Assembly (NCBI RefSeq): GCF_040833955.1
Contig: NZ_CP162135.1
Location: forward strand, 49,168-113,167
DNA from: Leptospira sp. WS60.C2
GTDB lineage: Bacteria > Spirochaetota > Leptospiria > Leptospirales > Leptospiraceae
Direction: 5' to 3'
DNA length: 64,000 nt
Below, one piece after another: positions 18,601-26,549 of this stretch. How positions within the stretch are numbered: the stretch's first letter is position 1; each line of letters begins with the position of its first letter. A program made the translations under genes and the position numbers. The notes below the pieces were generated by a model. That model was not told the origin of the DNA, did no database searches, and was given only the letters and a program-made list of their open reading frames with translations.

Positions 18601-19005
18601 GGTTCCAACTAACCAATTTAATACTTCTTCCGGATCTTTAATTTTTACTAATCTTTCTATAGAAGAAACTACATCGTCAAAACCGCCGTCTTCATCTTCT
18701 TCCAATTCGTCTTCATTGGCAGAGTGATAATCAATCATATTCCATACGTCGCTTACTTCATACATAATGGATTTATAAGCTTGTTTTAAATTTTCCCATT
18801 CTAAAATTTCTTTTCCAGGTTGGAAACCATACATGGATTCGAAGTCTTTTAAAAATCTTTGATCGAATTTGTTTTGTTGATTGGCCACATTTAAAAATTT
18901 ATCTTTTAAGGATTGGAAAACCAACATCCTGTCCATGATGATTTCTTTTAGTTTCCCTGAGTAAAAATCTGCTTTTTGTAAGTTTGGTTTTGTGTTTTGT
19001 TTCAT
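15628..19005 (-). CDS. 1125-residue unknown protein, helical-repeat type
   Basis: This is a very long intact frame with no signal peptide or membrane segment, so a soluble cytoplasmic protein is likely. A strongly acidic stretch occurs near residues 95-105 (DELEEDEDG) and another at about 205-225. From about 400 to 1050 the sequence is helix-rich with regular hydrophobic spacing, compatible with HEAT/ARM-like repeats, for example AWAKMEPEKAKLELSKFF and EARSAWETLAGAVAP. The C-terminal 80 residues are different: GILLTFYPEHREYGWHTW and VRFGTNEFHLQAVLP look like a small beta domain. No enzyme motif was found. The next gene upstream (19126-19503) reads in the same direction with a 120-bp gap. Function is unknown. 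Confidence 0.7.
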   Translation of the reverse strand: MKQNTKPNLQKADFYSGKLKEIIMDRMLVFQSLKDKFLNVANQQNKFDQRFLKDFESMYGFQPGKEILEWENLKQAYKSIMYEVSDVWNMIDYHSANEDELEEDEDGGFDDVVSSIERLVKIKDPEEVLNWLVGTYSGLMFLFNGSYPFASDGGGDTCWINLLPNEKESIEVNYYNHEIGVLESLLYFSISHFIAENWTNETYETYDDEEDEEFEEIDLDKKEKEPILISNIDDSLIRSFEKEANKIYKNKPIYHNSLDMFERSAWLLGHSYGDPDYAFSEILADAPSYTTWEEEKPEIKKYPNLAAYWIIHHFYLKNDDACRETIKLANKSKGRIIPALCKHILGYLNGTSKTLFNIPSEKVEKIRTQTFNNADPKHIEPKNVQLYNDSLGLSTLKTISKKELESRMKTDSDLFQLIDDYPEDVAAHDIILKEMSKIDSNLKAVIEDYFRERMRSAFNTWPYNPEKLEKRLSTVINAAFKQGLKYDADNKKAFCGITKTIGMLDDDKAMISLREAVHKLKQDDPRMEYVVEALINSDHEESKSILADAAWRTFETLDNVKEINQKVQKEGPTLNNMFTAYTHLNEALQERILTLDEVSVELIKKLFTYRDHFKYFGMSVGNAFAVCAHLGLNEHIPIIGDYLKKSFQIKGRDKGLGSYLELRLIINISEAAIAWAKMEPEKAKLELSKFFTEVDESNGPGIAIDLKACYVAGLLFLEPENKEYLKFAERILGNKGDQIRVYGIIRCIKEKKIIKLKDYLWYHIYADPNPMVDYSWSYIEVEARSAWETLAGAVAPKFDDSDNYANLLAKNKSMLPEAILHPEKYSIQHVFEKIRKNQYIDEDVVRYGGPWLVESLRYSLDEYKYSGSYDRWEAIKALFIQGRAVYPYFIEIFNLPYVAPSWKAYLLQFMRVMEPESIKWNQVLKMDSITIKTQLENPSPEWYAWQDLLAARLYLLDGESSFEIISQVIKNRLDMTNKESYDSNIYSESLGLRLPLLLRWFGKKGDDLIQKYWEETKPNSETRSMLDMAARRKLESQIPTMPKVEEPGILLTFYPEHREYGWHTWIHMTPDVVRFGTNEFHLQAVLPDSKTESSITNAGEYLEMIWKMAFTLGYTVSKKKPKGKN

Positions 19006-19125
19006 GACGCTAATTCTTGATTGATAATAAAAAATGATTCCGAATAGTGATTTCCGAAATTTTTAAACCAGATGTCTCCTGACTTGTCTTTTTCAAATCT
19101 TAGATCATTTAAATCAGGGGTGATT

Positions 19126-19503
19126 TTACGATACAAGGGGTGTTCTGCTTAAGATTAGTGTATCTAAATTAAAATTTAATATTTGATAAGGTGCGGAATT
19201 TGTTAATTTTCGAGCAGGTAGGTTAAAAAACTTTCCCTCATTGAAATAACTCACCAATTTCAAAGTCTCGAGTGAAACGGTATCCGGATTGGAGTATAAA
19301 GAGTTATCGCTAGGAGAAAATCCTATCGGGAATTCATAAAGAATACTTTCTACTCCATCATTTTTATCGGGTATAGGACTTTGGCTCCAAGAACCGATCC
19401 ATAGATTCTCCAAATAATCTCGTTCGAACAAAATTCTTTCGAATCCCGTAATGATAGAATCTCTTTGTAGGTTTTTAGTTACGTTGATTTTGATCTCTTG
19501 CAT
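19126..19503 (-). CDS. Hypothetical protein upstream of the 1125-residue gene
   Basis: This encodes 125 residues with no signal peptide. Beta-rich segments include RILFERDYLENLWIGSW and YEFPIGFSPSDNSLY. It ends LDTLILSRTPLVS. No family is recognised. It precedes the 1125-residue gene in the same direction, so the two may share a promoter and function together. Coding status is supported by length and amino acid composition only. Confidence 0.5.
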   Translation of the reverse strand: MQEIKINVTKNLQRDSIITGFERILFERDYLENLWIGSWSQSPIPDKNDGVESILYEFPIGFSPSDNSLYSNPDTVSLETLKLVSYFNEGKFFNLPARKLTNSAPYQILNFNLDTLILSRTPLVS

Positions 19504-21114
19504 CTTGTTTCTTGGAAACTTTCAACGAAAGTTGAGAACTATACATCTTTATGCAATTTATTTTTTATTTAAGTGATTTTGAATTCAAACACCATGAATA
19601 TTGCTACAAGAAAAGGTGTTTCGTTTTAAAATCCACATAGCGTATATTTGGATTTTTGAATAAGGTAAGTCTCATAGAATTCTCTACGACAGACTTTGAA
19701 ATTAATTAGGTTTATTTGAGAAACAATTCTTCCGTAATTGTTATTATGTGGCGTTCCAGGTGAACGCTTTTTCTTAAAACAATAGAATGCTGAATTCTTG
19801 AAAAAAACAGATAAACTAATTATAGAAAGCGAAGAGGATTCGTACTGCAACCAGATAGATTTACTAAAAATGGTCTATCTAATATGAGTGCAGGATGTTT
19901 TAAGGAAATTAGAAATAAAAATATCTAATTTTGCCTATTGTGGATATGTGTAAACAAGTTACGAAAATCAGATCTGATAGATTTCTCCCTAATCCAGGCA
20001 AAATCTTTAACTTTTACCAGAAATTGTGACACTTTTAGAGTTAGTCTCACGCCTATTTGTTTGAAAAAAAACAACTCAAAAACAATTTTCAAGAGTATTA
20101 CAAAGGAAGTGATGGAGACGATCCAGTCGTGCAGCGTATTCACTCCAATCGGATGGATTTAAATCTGGATTTAGCGGAGAATTGAAACATAGAGATTACA
20201 TCGGGACTTGGTTCAGTATCTTGGAAAACAATTCACAAGCGATTGTTAAAGCAGGATATCTTGCCATGGAAGCGAGGAAGGAGGTGAGTTAAGTCCCTAC
20301 ATTAATCTTTTCCAATGGTTGGGAAGATATAAAATACTAAGCTACTTTAAACGAGCGAAGAATAATTCATGTAAATTTACGGAATAGGAAGAAGGTAAGT
20401 AATATTCCTATTTTTGAGGAAAATTGAATTTTCGTAATATAATTCCTTGTTCGGTGGCAATTTGATTGAATTTTGTACAATATTTAAAAAGTTTTAAATA
20501 AGTTTTAATAATTTTAAAATTTTTTATCAAAATATTAAAATTATTTATTGTTAGATTGAAATCTATTAACTTGGAACATAAATTAAATCTTATATTATAA
20601 CCCTCCTGCGCTCTTTCCACTTTTTAGATAAGATTTCCTTAATATTAAGAAAATTTGTTGATCTGATTATCAAATAATTGAACAACTGTTTTGTTTTGCT
20701 CATGGGACTGAGGGGGCGAAGCTATGCTCTGTGATTACAGAATTCACGGGTACATAGCGGTATTTCTGACGGATTTAGGCATTTCGTTTGGATTTTTTGG
20801 TTTTCAGACTGAATAAGGTATTGACTTCAATTTCTGGATATTGTTAGAATTGAATTACAACATTAACAATTGTTATGCGACATAATCTATATTATCGGAA
20901 GAAAAATATGAAGTATTCATAGAAAAAATTAGATTCTTTTCGCTGGTTATCGATTAGCACAATCCTATAAGTAAATGAGTTATGAAGTCGTCTAAAATCT
21001 GCTGACAAGTTGATTTAGGTTATCTGATTCGCTATGCTGGGTAGGATCATCTCTGGCTAACTTTGGTAAGAAATTTATGTTAGGCACATTTCAAAATAAA
21101 ATTAAAAGGAAAAA
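19504..21114. other. 1.6-kb decayed region left of the cassette array
   Basis: No intact gene is supported. It contains the ArdC-like fragment at 20140-20292 and an extremely AT-rich patch at 20480-20560. It also has box-like sequences TTGTTATGCGAC (about 20876) and TTATGTTAGGCAC (about 21076) that resemble right ends of attC sites. The second lies about 30 bp before the first gene of the cassette array, the place expected for an attC right end, but I could not find convincing left arms. Confidence 0.5.
20140..20292 (+). pseudogene. ArdC-like antirestriction protein, C-terminal fragment
   Basis: The frame to the TAA at 20290 reads HRDYIGTWFSILENNSQAIV, then KAGYLAMEARKEVS. This fits the C-terminal end of ArdC-type proteins (pattern YIxSWLxxLKNDxxAIxxAxxxAxKAxxY). 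In those proteins it follows a zincin metallopeptidase domain used by plasmids against restriction. The N-terminal ssDNA-binding and zincin parts are absent. It marks past plasmid-type DNA next to the defence array. Confidence 0.4.
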
Positions 21115-21555
21115 ATGGATACAACACTTACATCAGCAGCAATCGCAACTATTATATCAGCATTAACCTCGGCAGCAATTTCTCTATATATTGCTTCTAA
21201 GAATAATAAAAAGTATTTGGATGATCAGTTAGACGCAATTTTGAAAATTGCTGTCCAATATCCTTATCTTGAAAACCGATCATTTACAAAAACATGGTCT
21301 AGTAAAATAGATCAAAATGATGAAAAATATCTAAGATATGATGCATATTGTACACTACTTTTTAATTATCTTGAAAGATTATGCAAGTATTATGATTTTA
21401 ATTTAGAGAAAGTAAATTCTCACATCTCAATAAAAGAATGGGTAAGACTACATAAAGAATATTGGAATGATCCACTAGAAATATTTGAGAATATCGATAC
21501 TTACGACAAAAAATTTAGATCATTAATAGAAGAATTTTTAAATGGGAGAAATTAA
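21115..21555 (+). CDS. Small membrane protein, putative partner of caspase-like protease
   Basis: This encodes 146 residues. An N-terminal hydrophobic, Ala/Ser/Ile-rich helix at about 7-27 (SAAIATIISALTSAAISLY) is followed by a charged, mainly helical cytoplasmic domain (YLDDQLDAILKIAVQYPYL ... LERLCKYYDFNLEK). AAAAGGAAAAA precedes the ATG. The stop at 21553-21555 is one base before the preferred ATG of the caspase-like gene, so the two are translationally coupled. Single-helix proteins paired with proteases are typical effectors of abortive-infection modules; that role is inferred. No named family was recognised. Confidence 0.7.
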   Translation: MDTTLTSAAIATIISALTSAAISLYIASKNNKKYLDDQLDAILKIAVQYPYLENRSFTKTWSSKIDQNDEKYLRYDAYCTLLFNYLERLCKYYDFNLEKVNSHISIKEWVRLHKEYWNDPLEIFENIDTYDKKFRSLIEEFLNGRN

Positions 21556-21556
21556 A

Positions 21557-22288
21557 ATGATCCGAAAGGCACTTTTGCTGGGAAATACACGAGGATTGGA
21601 AGGCGTAAAAGTTGACATTAAGGATTTTAGTGATTTTCTGAAATCTGACTTTGGTGGTGGCTGGTTACCAAATGAATTGGAAATTAAATATAACATAAAT
21701 AAAGCTGAATTGCTCTCAATACTATCATCTTTAAAAGTAGATCCTCCCGATTTATTGATAATTCTTTTTAGTGGTCATGGTGGGCAGGAGAGAAAGACAA
21801 TTTTGGAATTAAATTCTTATGGAGAAACAATTGAGGAAAATCAATTACGAAATATAGGTATTCGACAAATCAATATTTATGACTGCTGTCGAAGTTATCC
21901 AGAAAACTATCAAGAAAATGTAAATGTTTATAATGTATACAAAAGTATTTATTCTGAGGATAGAAGAAAAACTATTAGACATCTTTATGAAAAAAGAATC
22001 CTCCAGTCAGCAAAAAATCAACAAATTCTCCTTTATTCATGCAGAATAGGTGAGAAATCTTATGATACTCCGAACGGTGCAGTTTACTTGAATAATTTTC
22101 TAAAAGCTGCAAAAAATTTATTAGCAAAGGAAAAGCTTGTTATTGAAGCACATCAAGAAGCAATCGAACCTACTAGAAATTATTCAAAGAAAGAATTTAA
22201 CGCTGAACAAAACCCTCAATCAATTGTTCCAAAATTATTAACAAACCAACAACTAATAATATCAATCAACCCAAATCAAATTAATTAA
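21557..22288 (+). CDS. Caspase-like (C14 clan) protease
   Basis: The ATG at 21557 is preferred: GGGAG lies 8 bases upstream and codon 2 begins the typical caspase strand (MIRKALLLGN). An alternative ATG at 21542 overlaps the upstream gene. The product has 243 residues. His74 sits in LLIILFSGHGG and Cys110/Cys111 in INIYDCCRS, the catalytic dyad layout of bacterial caspase-like peptidases. The C-terminal part (from about 150) is helical with LLYSCRIGEKSYD. Such proteases act in several bacterial defence systems (gasdermin loci, type III CRISPR, Avs-type systems) by cutting a toxin or host proteins after infection is sensed. Here the obvious substrate candidate is the coupled membrane protein. 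No separate sensor gene is present. Confidence 0.75.
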   Translation: MIRKALLLGNTRGLEGVKVDIKDFSDFLKSDFGGGWLPNELEIKYNINKAELLSILSSLKVDPPDLLIILFSGHGGQERKTILELNSYGETIEENQLRNIGIRQINIYDCCRSYPENYQENVNVYNVYKSIYSEDRRKTIRHLYEKRILQSAKNQQILLYSCRIGEKSYDTPNGAVYLNNFLKAAKNLLAKEKLVIEAHQEAIEPTRNYSKKEFNAEQNPQSIVPKLLTNQQLIISINPNQIN

Positions 22289-22292
22289 ATCA

Positions 22293-22404
22293 GCGTATAA
22301 TATCAACACTTTGGCTTTTTGGCACTACCCTTACCGTCACAAGTGACTTGCTCAGGTTTTGACGTCTCGTATCCGAGGAACGTGGTCAGCATAATTTGTT
22401 AAGT
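22293..22404 (+). repeat. Cassette-boundary spacer G (attC-like, weak)
   Basis: The left box GCGTATAATATC (22293 onward) and right box TTTGTTAAG (22394-22403) sit at the expected positions between two gene modules. The right box is shared with spacer F at 34197. The inner arms do not pair well by eye, so this site is only attC-like. Confidence 0.4.
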
Positions 22405-22449
22405 CTAGTATATGATCGCTTACTACTCAAACAAAAAGGAAAGAAAACA

Positions 22450-23487
22450 ATGAACTTAGTATATACAGAATTTTTAAATATAAACATTAATGAAAAATTT
22501 TTCGATAGCTTGCGAACCGACTATAAAGAATTCGATAAATGGTTTTTAAAAAAGCAAAACGAAAAGGCTTACATTTTTAGAGAAAACTCTGAATTGCAAG
22601 GTTTTCTTTATCTAAAAATTGAAAATTCAGAAGTTAATGATGTCGAACCAAAATTGCCCGCAAATAAAAGGTTAAAAATTGGAACGATGAAAATTGACGC
22701 ACATGGAACAAGGCTTGGAGAGCGTTTTTTAAAAAAAGCAATAGATTATGCAGTGCGAGAAAAAGTTAACGAGATATACGTAACTGTATTTCCCAAGCAT
22801 AAGGCTTTAATTTTATTATTTGAAGAATATGGATTTGAAAAAGTTGGAGTTAAGAAAACCTCAAATGGAGAGGAATTAGTCCTTTTAAAATCATTTTCAA
22901 AATTAAAAAATAATCTACTTTTAGATTATCCAATCATAAATGCAAAAAAAAATCGTAAATATCTACTTTCAATTTATCCGAAGTGGCATACTGAATTATT
23001 CCCTGATTCAATTTTAAATACTGAAAGCATAGATATAATTGAAGATATCTCCCATACAAATAGCATTCATAAGATATACTTAACATCTATGAAAATTGGA
23101 AGTGTGAAACGTGGTGATATTATCGTAATTTATCGAACAAAGGATGACAACGGACCAGCATGGTACCGTTCAGTAGCAACTAGTATTTGTGTAGTAGAAG
23201 ACGTAAAACTCTCTAGAACTTTTACGATACAAAAATTTCTAGAATTAGGTGCAAAATACAGTGTTTTCGATGAACAAGAACTACGGAAGTGGCATGCGAG
23301 GGAAGGTAGTTTTGTCATCACCATGACCTATAATGCTGCCATGTCGAAAAGGCTTACAATGCAGACTCTCGTGGAAAAAATTGGATTAGATAAAGAAGAA
23401 TACTGGGGATTTCGAGAATTAACCGATAATCAATTTAAATCAATCGTAAAATTGGGTGGCATTAATGAAGATTTTATTGTCTATTAA
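22450..23487 (+). CDS. GNAT acetyltransferase fused to a PUA-like (EVE/ASCH) domain
   Basis: The ATG at 22450 follows AAAAGGAAAG and is preferred to an in-frame TTG at 22396. The product has 345 residues. Residues about 1-150 form a GNAT fold: LKIGTMKIDAHGTRLGERFLKKAIDYA is the acetyl-CoA-binding strand-helix, followed by EIYVTVFPKHKALILLFEEYGF. Residues about 190-330 form a PUA-like domain (IYLTSMKIGSVKRGDIIVIYR, then WYRSVATSICVVEDV). GNAT-PUA fusions are known from toxin and defence neighbourhoods, but the acetylated target is not established. Its end overlaps the ASCH gene by 23 bases, so the two form one operon. Confidence 0.7.
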   Translation: MNLVYTEFLNININEKFFDSLRTDYKEFDKWFLKKQNEKAYIFRENSELQGFLYLKIENSEVNDVEPKLPANKRLKIGTMKIDAHGTRLGERFLKKAIDYAVREKVNEIYVTVFPKHKALILLFEEYGFEKVGVKKTSNGEELVLLKSFSKLKNNLLLDYPIINAKKNRKYLLSIYPKWHTELFPDSILNTESIDIIEDISHTNSIHKIYLTSMKIGSVKRGDIIVIYRTKDDNGPAWYRSVATSICVVEDVKLSRTFTIQKFLELGAKYSVFDEQELRKWHAREGSFVITMTYNAAMSKRLTMQTLVEKIGLDKEEYWGFRELTDNQFKSIVKLGGINEDFIVY

Positions 23488-23842
23488 ACCAGAATTTGTA
23501 GAAAAAATCTTTAATGGTGAAAAGAAATTTGAATATAGAAAACGTGGGATGAAAAATCCCAAATTTACCAAAGTAGTTGTCTATTCTACTATGCCCGTCG
23601 GAAAACTTATTGGTGAATTCGAAATAGAGAAGGTATTATCGGGATCACCCGAAGAAATCTGGGAAAAAACCTCTGAATATAGCGGTATTCAAAAAGTATT
23701 TTTTGATAATTATTACTGCAACACTGATTCTGCTATAGCTTTAAAAATTAAAAATGTTGTCCAATACAAAAAGCCGAAAGAACCTAAAGCTGTTTTTAAA
23801 AATTTCAAAGCGCCTCAATCATTCAGCTACGTAAATATTTGA
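23465..23842 (+). CDS. ASCH-domain protein
   Basis: This encodes 125 residues from the ATG at 23465; an in-frame GTG lies nine bases upstream. The N-terminus MKILLSIKPEFVEKIFNGEKKFEYRK is the classic ASCH opening, with KPEF and a basic patch for nucleic acid. KVVVYSTMPVGKLIGEFEIEKVL completes the PUA-like barrel. ASCH domains bind RNA or modified nucleotides and act in RNA metabolism or toxin-antitoxin-like pairs. It overlaps the GNAT-PUA gene by 23 bases and so is probably its functional partner (antitoxin or co-factor). Confidence 0.7.
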   Translation: MKILLSIKPEFVEKIFNGEKKFEYRKRGMKNPKFTKVVVYSTMPVGKLIGEFEIEKVLSGSPEEIWEKTSEYSGIQKVFFDNYYCNTDSAIALKIKNVVQYKKPKEPKAVFKNFKAPQSFSYVNI

Positions 23843-24138
23843 CTTGAATAAGTGCTAGAATCTACATATGTGTTTTTGATTGTCAGTGTCATAAAGGATT
23901 ACGTCTCTAACTTCCCCAGCGCAATTGTAATGCGCCAGTCTTTATGGTCAATTTCGGGATTTATGTTCAGCCTAAGTATGCTATCTAGTTAGTTAAGGTG
24001 GAATTTATTAGGTTATTTATTCTCTATCTAGAATATTCCAGAAGTCATTCATTCCTACTAGGATACACCATTCGAATCTATGCAATCTTTTGGTGAGACA
24101 TATTGTTTGACCGAATTCAGTTATAATTACCCTACTAG
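23843..24138. other. Spacer after ASCH gene
   Basis: About 300 bases hold a short hairpin around GCGCA-ATTGTAA-TGCGC (about 23920) and CTTTATGG repeats. This may be the remains of an attC-like spacer. The right part runs into the IS481-type fragment. No gene is seen. Confidence 0.4.
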
Positions 24139-24640
24139 AATGGGGCTCATAAACGTATGTATAGGGACATGGCTCGGGAATTACAAAATGAGATCATGGG
24201 AAACAACACCCACTTTCAAAAACTCTTTGACAAGTTGAGAATCGATTTTAACAGAATCAGGCCACACGAAGCTCTCAACATGAAGATTCCGGAACAAGTT
24301 TATGATCTGTTAAATCATTTGATCCGAATACTGATTTACTCATCTCATATCTTTGTGGGTTCAAGCAAAGGCATGTGAACAACAGAGCTTACATCGATTT
24401 CAATGAACATCTCATCATGGTTGGTAATACATTTAACGGATTCAATGTGGGGATCAAAAGAGAAAACGATTCCGTTTCCATTTGGTTCGGTTCTAATAAG
24501 TTAGATCTCATCGATCAAAATTTATTCTTAATAATTTTCCATCCTGACTCATACAAAGTTCATAAACCAATAAAGTTAACCAAAAAGTGTTACCCTTCTA
24601 CGGATACCTAACCGTTACCCATATCCTGAAGTCATATCAT
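24139..24640 (+). pseudogene. IS481-family transposase 3' remnant and right end
   Basis: The first frame (24139-24378) reads NGAHKRMYRDMARELQ and later FDKLRIDFNRIRPHEALNMK, the end of an IS481-type integrase core with the RPHEAL motif. A frame change near 24375 leads into the C-terminal beta region (24375-24611: RAYIDFNEHL, GIKRENDSVSIWFG). Then comes GTGTTACCCTTC and CCGTTACCC, which resemble the TGTTACCC-type termini of this family. The 5' two thirds are missing. It interrupts the array between the ASCH gene and the TIGR04141 gene. Confidence 0.65.
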
Positions 24641-24662
24641 AAAAATTCCTAAAGTATAATAT

Positions 24663-26366
24663 ATGCAAACAATTACGCTTTATCTAATTAAAGAAAATTT
24701 CTTAAATAAGCCGAGATATGAAATAAATGGTCTTCACTGTAAAGAAAACGCTAATAGCATTTTTAACGATGGGGTTATTTTTGAGGAAAACAAATTAATT
24801 AATAAATACCTACAAGATCGAGGAACTAGTGCTAAAAGAATTACCAAAGCTGATTCAGAATATGAAATTTACTTCAGAGAAACAGACAACCATCACCCTT
24901 GGTGGAAAAGTTTCTGGAAAATTCAGAATTCACTACAAAACAAATCCACAGACGTAATAGTCATAATATCTCACTTAAATCGAATCTTTATTGTAGCACA
25001 TGGACATGGAAGATTCCTAATTAATCCGTTAGCTTTAGAAGTTGATTTTGGGTTAAAAGCAGCTTTAAATGCCATAGATTCTACTAAAATAAGGTCAACA
25101 GGTCTTTTTACACCTTCCGATATTGGAATGAGGACAAAAAAACAAACTGGGCGAGATACAAAAATCGAACAGTATGAAATAAATATCTTTAACTCTTTAT
25201 TAAAGGATATTGCTGGCCAGGTAAAAAGTGAATATCATGAACTATTTAGAAATATAGATGGAGCTGACTGTTTAAAATTTAATTACTCTGGCAATGCAGA
25301 TTCCCTCCTACTCACCCTATCAGATCTAAAATTATTATACGAATCTAAAAAATATCAAAAATCAGGATTCAAGTGGATCGACAATTTCAGAGAAATACGT
25401 GACAAAGATATTATTAAGATATTAGATAATTCACTAATTTCATCAATTAAGAAAAAAAATAACTCAATAACCTTAAGCTACCCGGCAATCTTACCATCCA
25501 CAATAGAACCAGCTTTTAAATATTCAGGCTTTGGAAAGCCAAAAAAAAAGGAAGGCTATTTTAGAGGACTAGATATAGAAAAACAATTCTATCAGAAAAT
25601 AGAACCAATGATAAATACTCTCGAAATAGATAATTTGAAATCTCAGCAGTTGATTCTATTGGATGAGGAGACCAAGGAAGAAATTGATTCATATAAAATA
25701 TATCAATGCCTATACTCAGAAGTAACACTTGCCTCAAATCGATATTTTCTTGAAAAAGGTGTATGGTATCGTGTAGATAGCAATTTTCTCAGAGAGATCG
25801 ACAAAAATTTATCCAGTATCCCTATTTGGGAAAAAACTATTCAATATAACGAAGAAAAAATAACTAAAAAATCGCAATCTCAAGGGAAACACAAAGAATA
25901 TATATTCAATCTCGAATTTTGCAATTATCTGAACAAAAATGGAAAAGCAGAATTACTTGATGTAAAACTTATACCTTTTAGAAATTCTACTATTGAAATC
26001 TGCGACGTAATATTTCTTTTTGAAGATAAGTATCATTTATTTCATAACAAAAAAAAATACAGTTCCAGTTCATTAAGTCATTTGTTTAGTCAAGGAAACA
26101 CTTCAGCAGAATTATTATTAGAAGAAACTTTCCGAAAAGAAGCAAATAAAAAAATTAATTCTTCTAGTTTGAAATTTCCAGAAGGAAACCAAAAATTTAA
26201 TCGCGAAAATTACATTATTATATATGGAATAATTTCGAAAAAAAATAGTTCTGGTGAATTTAATTTACCCTTATTTAGTAAAATCAATTTAGATTTATTT
26301 GCTAGAAATTTAAAAAAACTAAACTACACGCTAATGCTATCTTACTTTGAAATAATTGATAAATAA
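24663..26366 (+). CDS. TIGR04141/DUF6119-family protein
   Basis: This encodes 567 residues with features of the TIGR04141 'sporadically distributed' family. The N-terminus has TLYLIKENF, WWKSFWKIQ at about 79-87 and FIVAHGHGRFL at about 109-119. DFGLKAALNAID and KIRSTGLFTPSDIG follow at about 128-157. The C-terminal half holds YHLFHNKKKYSSSSLSHLFSQG, a nuclease-like Lys-rich patch, and ends ENYIIIYGII. The family is found in genomic islands beside restriction and defence genes; its activity is unknown. The gene stands alone between an IS remnant and attC-like site C, as a single-gene cassette would. Confidence 0.7.
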   Translation: MQTITLYLIKENFLNKPRYEINGLHCKENANSIFNDGVIFEENKLINKYLQDRGTSAKRITKADSEYEIYFRETDNHHPWWKSFWKIQNSLQNKSTDVIVIISHLNRIFIVAHGHGRFLINPLALEVDFGLKAALNAIDSTKIRSTGLFTPSDIGMRTKKQTGRDTKIEQYEINIFNSLLKDIAGQVKSEYHELFRNIDGADCLKFNYSGNADSLLLTLSDLKLLYESKKYQKSGFKWIDNFREIRDKDIIKILDNSLISSIKKKNNSITLSYPAILPSTIEPAFKYSGFGKPKKKEGYFRGLDIEKQFYQKIEPMINTLEIDNLKSQQLILLDEETKEEIDSYKIYQCLYSEVTLASNRYFLEKGVWYRVDSNFLREIDKNLSSIPIWEKTIQYNEEKITKKSQSQGKHKEYIFNLEFCNYLNKNGKAELLDVKLIPFRNSTIEICDVIFLFEDKYHLFHNKKKYSSSSLSHLFSQGNTSAELLLEETFRKEANKKINSSSLKFPEGNQKFNRENYIIIYGIISKKNSSGEFNLPLFSKINLDLFARNLKKLNYTLMLSYFEIIDK

Positions 26367-26375
26367 AGTAAAACG

Positions 26376-26548
26376 GTGTATAACAGAGAGTAAATGCTGT
26401 GCTTCGGCACTCTCGGCCTTGTTTGGTCTGCGTGACATTGTCCTCCATCACACTTTCTTGCGTCTTGACGCAAGAAAGTGCATCAACGCTAACGCCTCTT
26501 CTAAGAGCTCAACTATGGACAACCTCGGTTAGCTAGTTCGTTATGCGA
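26376..26548 (+). repeat. attC-like site C with internal perfect hairpin
   Basis: The left box GTGTATAAC (26376-26384) and right box CGTTATGCG (26539-26547) are complementary apart from one or two positions. The inner arms pair only partly. In the middle, CACTTTCTTGCGTC-TT-GACGCAAGAAAGTG (26451-26480) is a perfect 14-bp hairpin with a 2-base loop. The right box runs into the start codon of the GHKL gene (GCGAAATG), as in integron cassettes where the ORF begins directly at the site. Confidence 0.6.
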
Positions 26549-26549
26549 A

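Noticed and set aside
19626..20620. Several 60-75-codon frames
   Set aside because: They lie in very AT-rich decayed DNA, overlap each other on both strands and have no start signals.
21115..21555. Bacterial gasdermin
   Set aside because: At 146 residues with an N-terminal hydrophobic helix it is much too short and of the wrong plan for a gasdermin.
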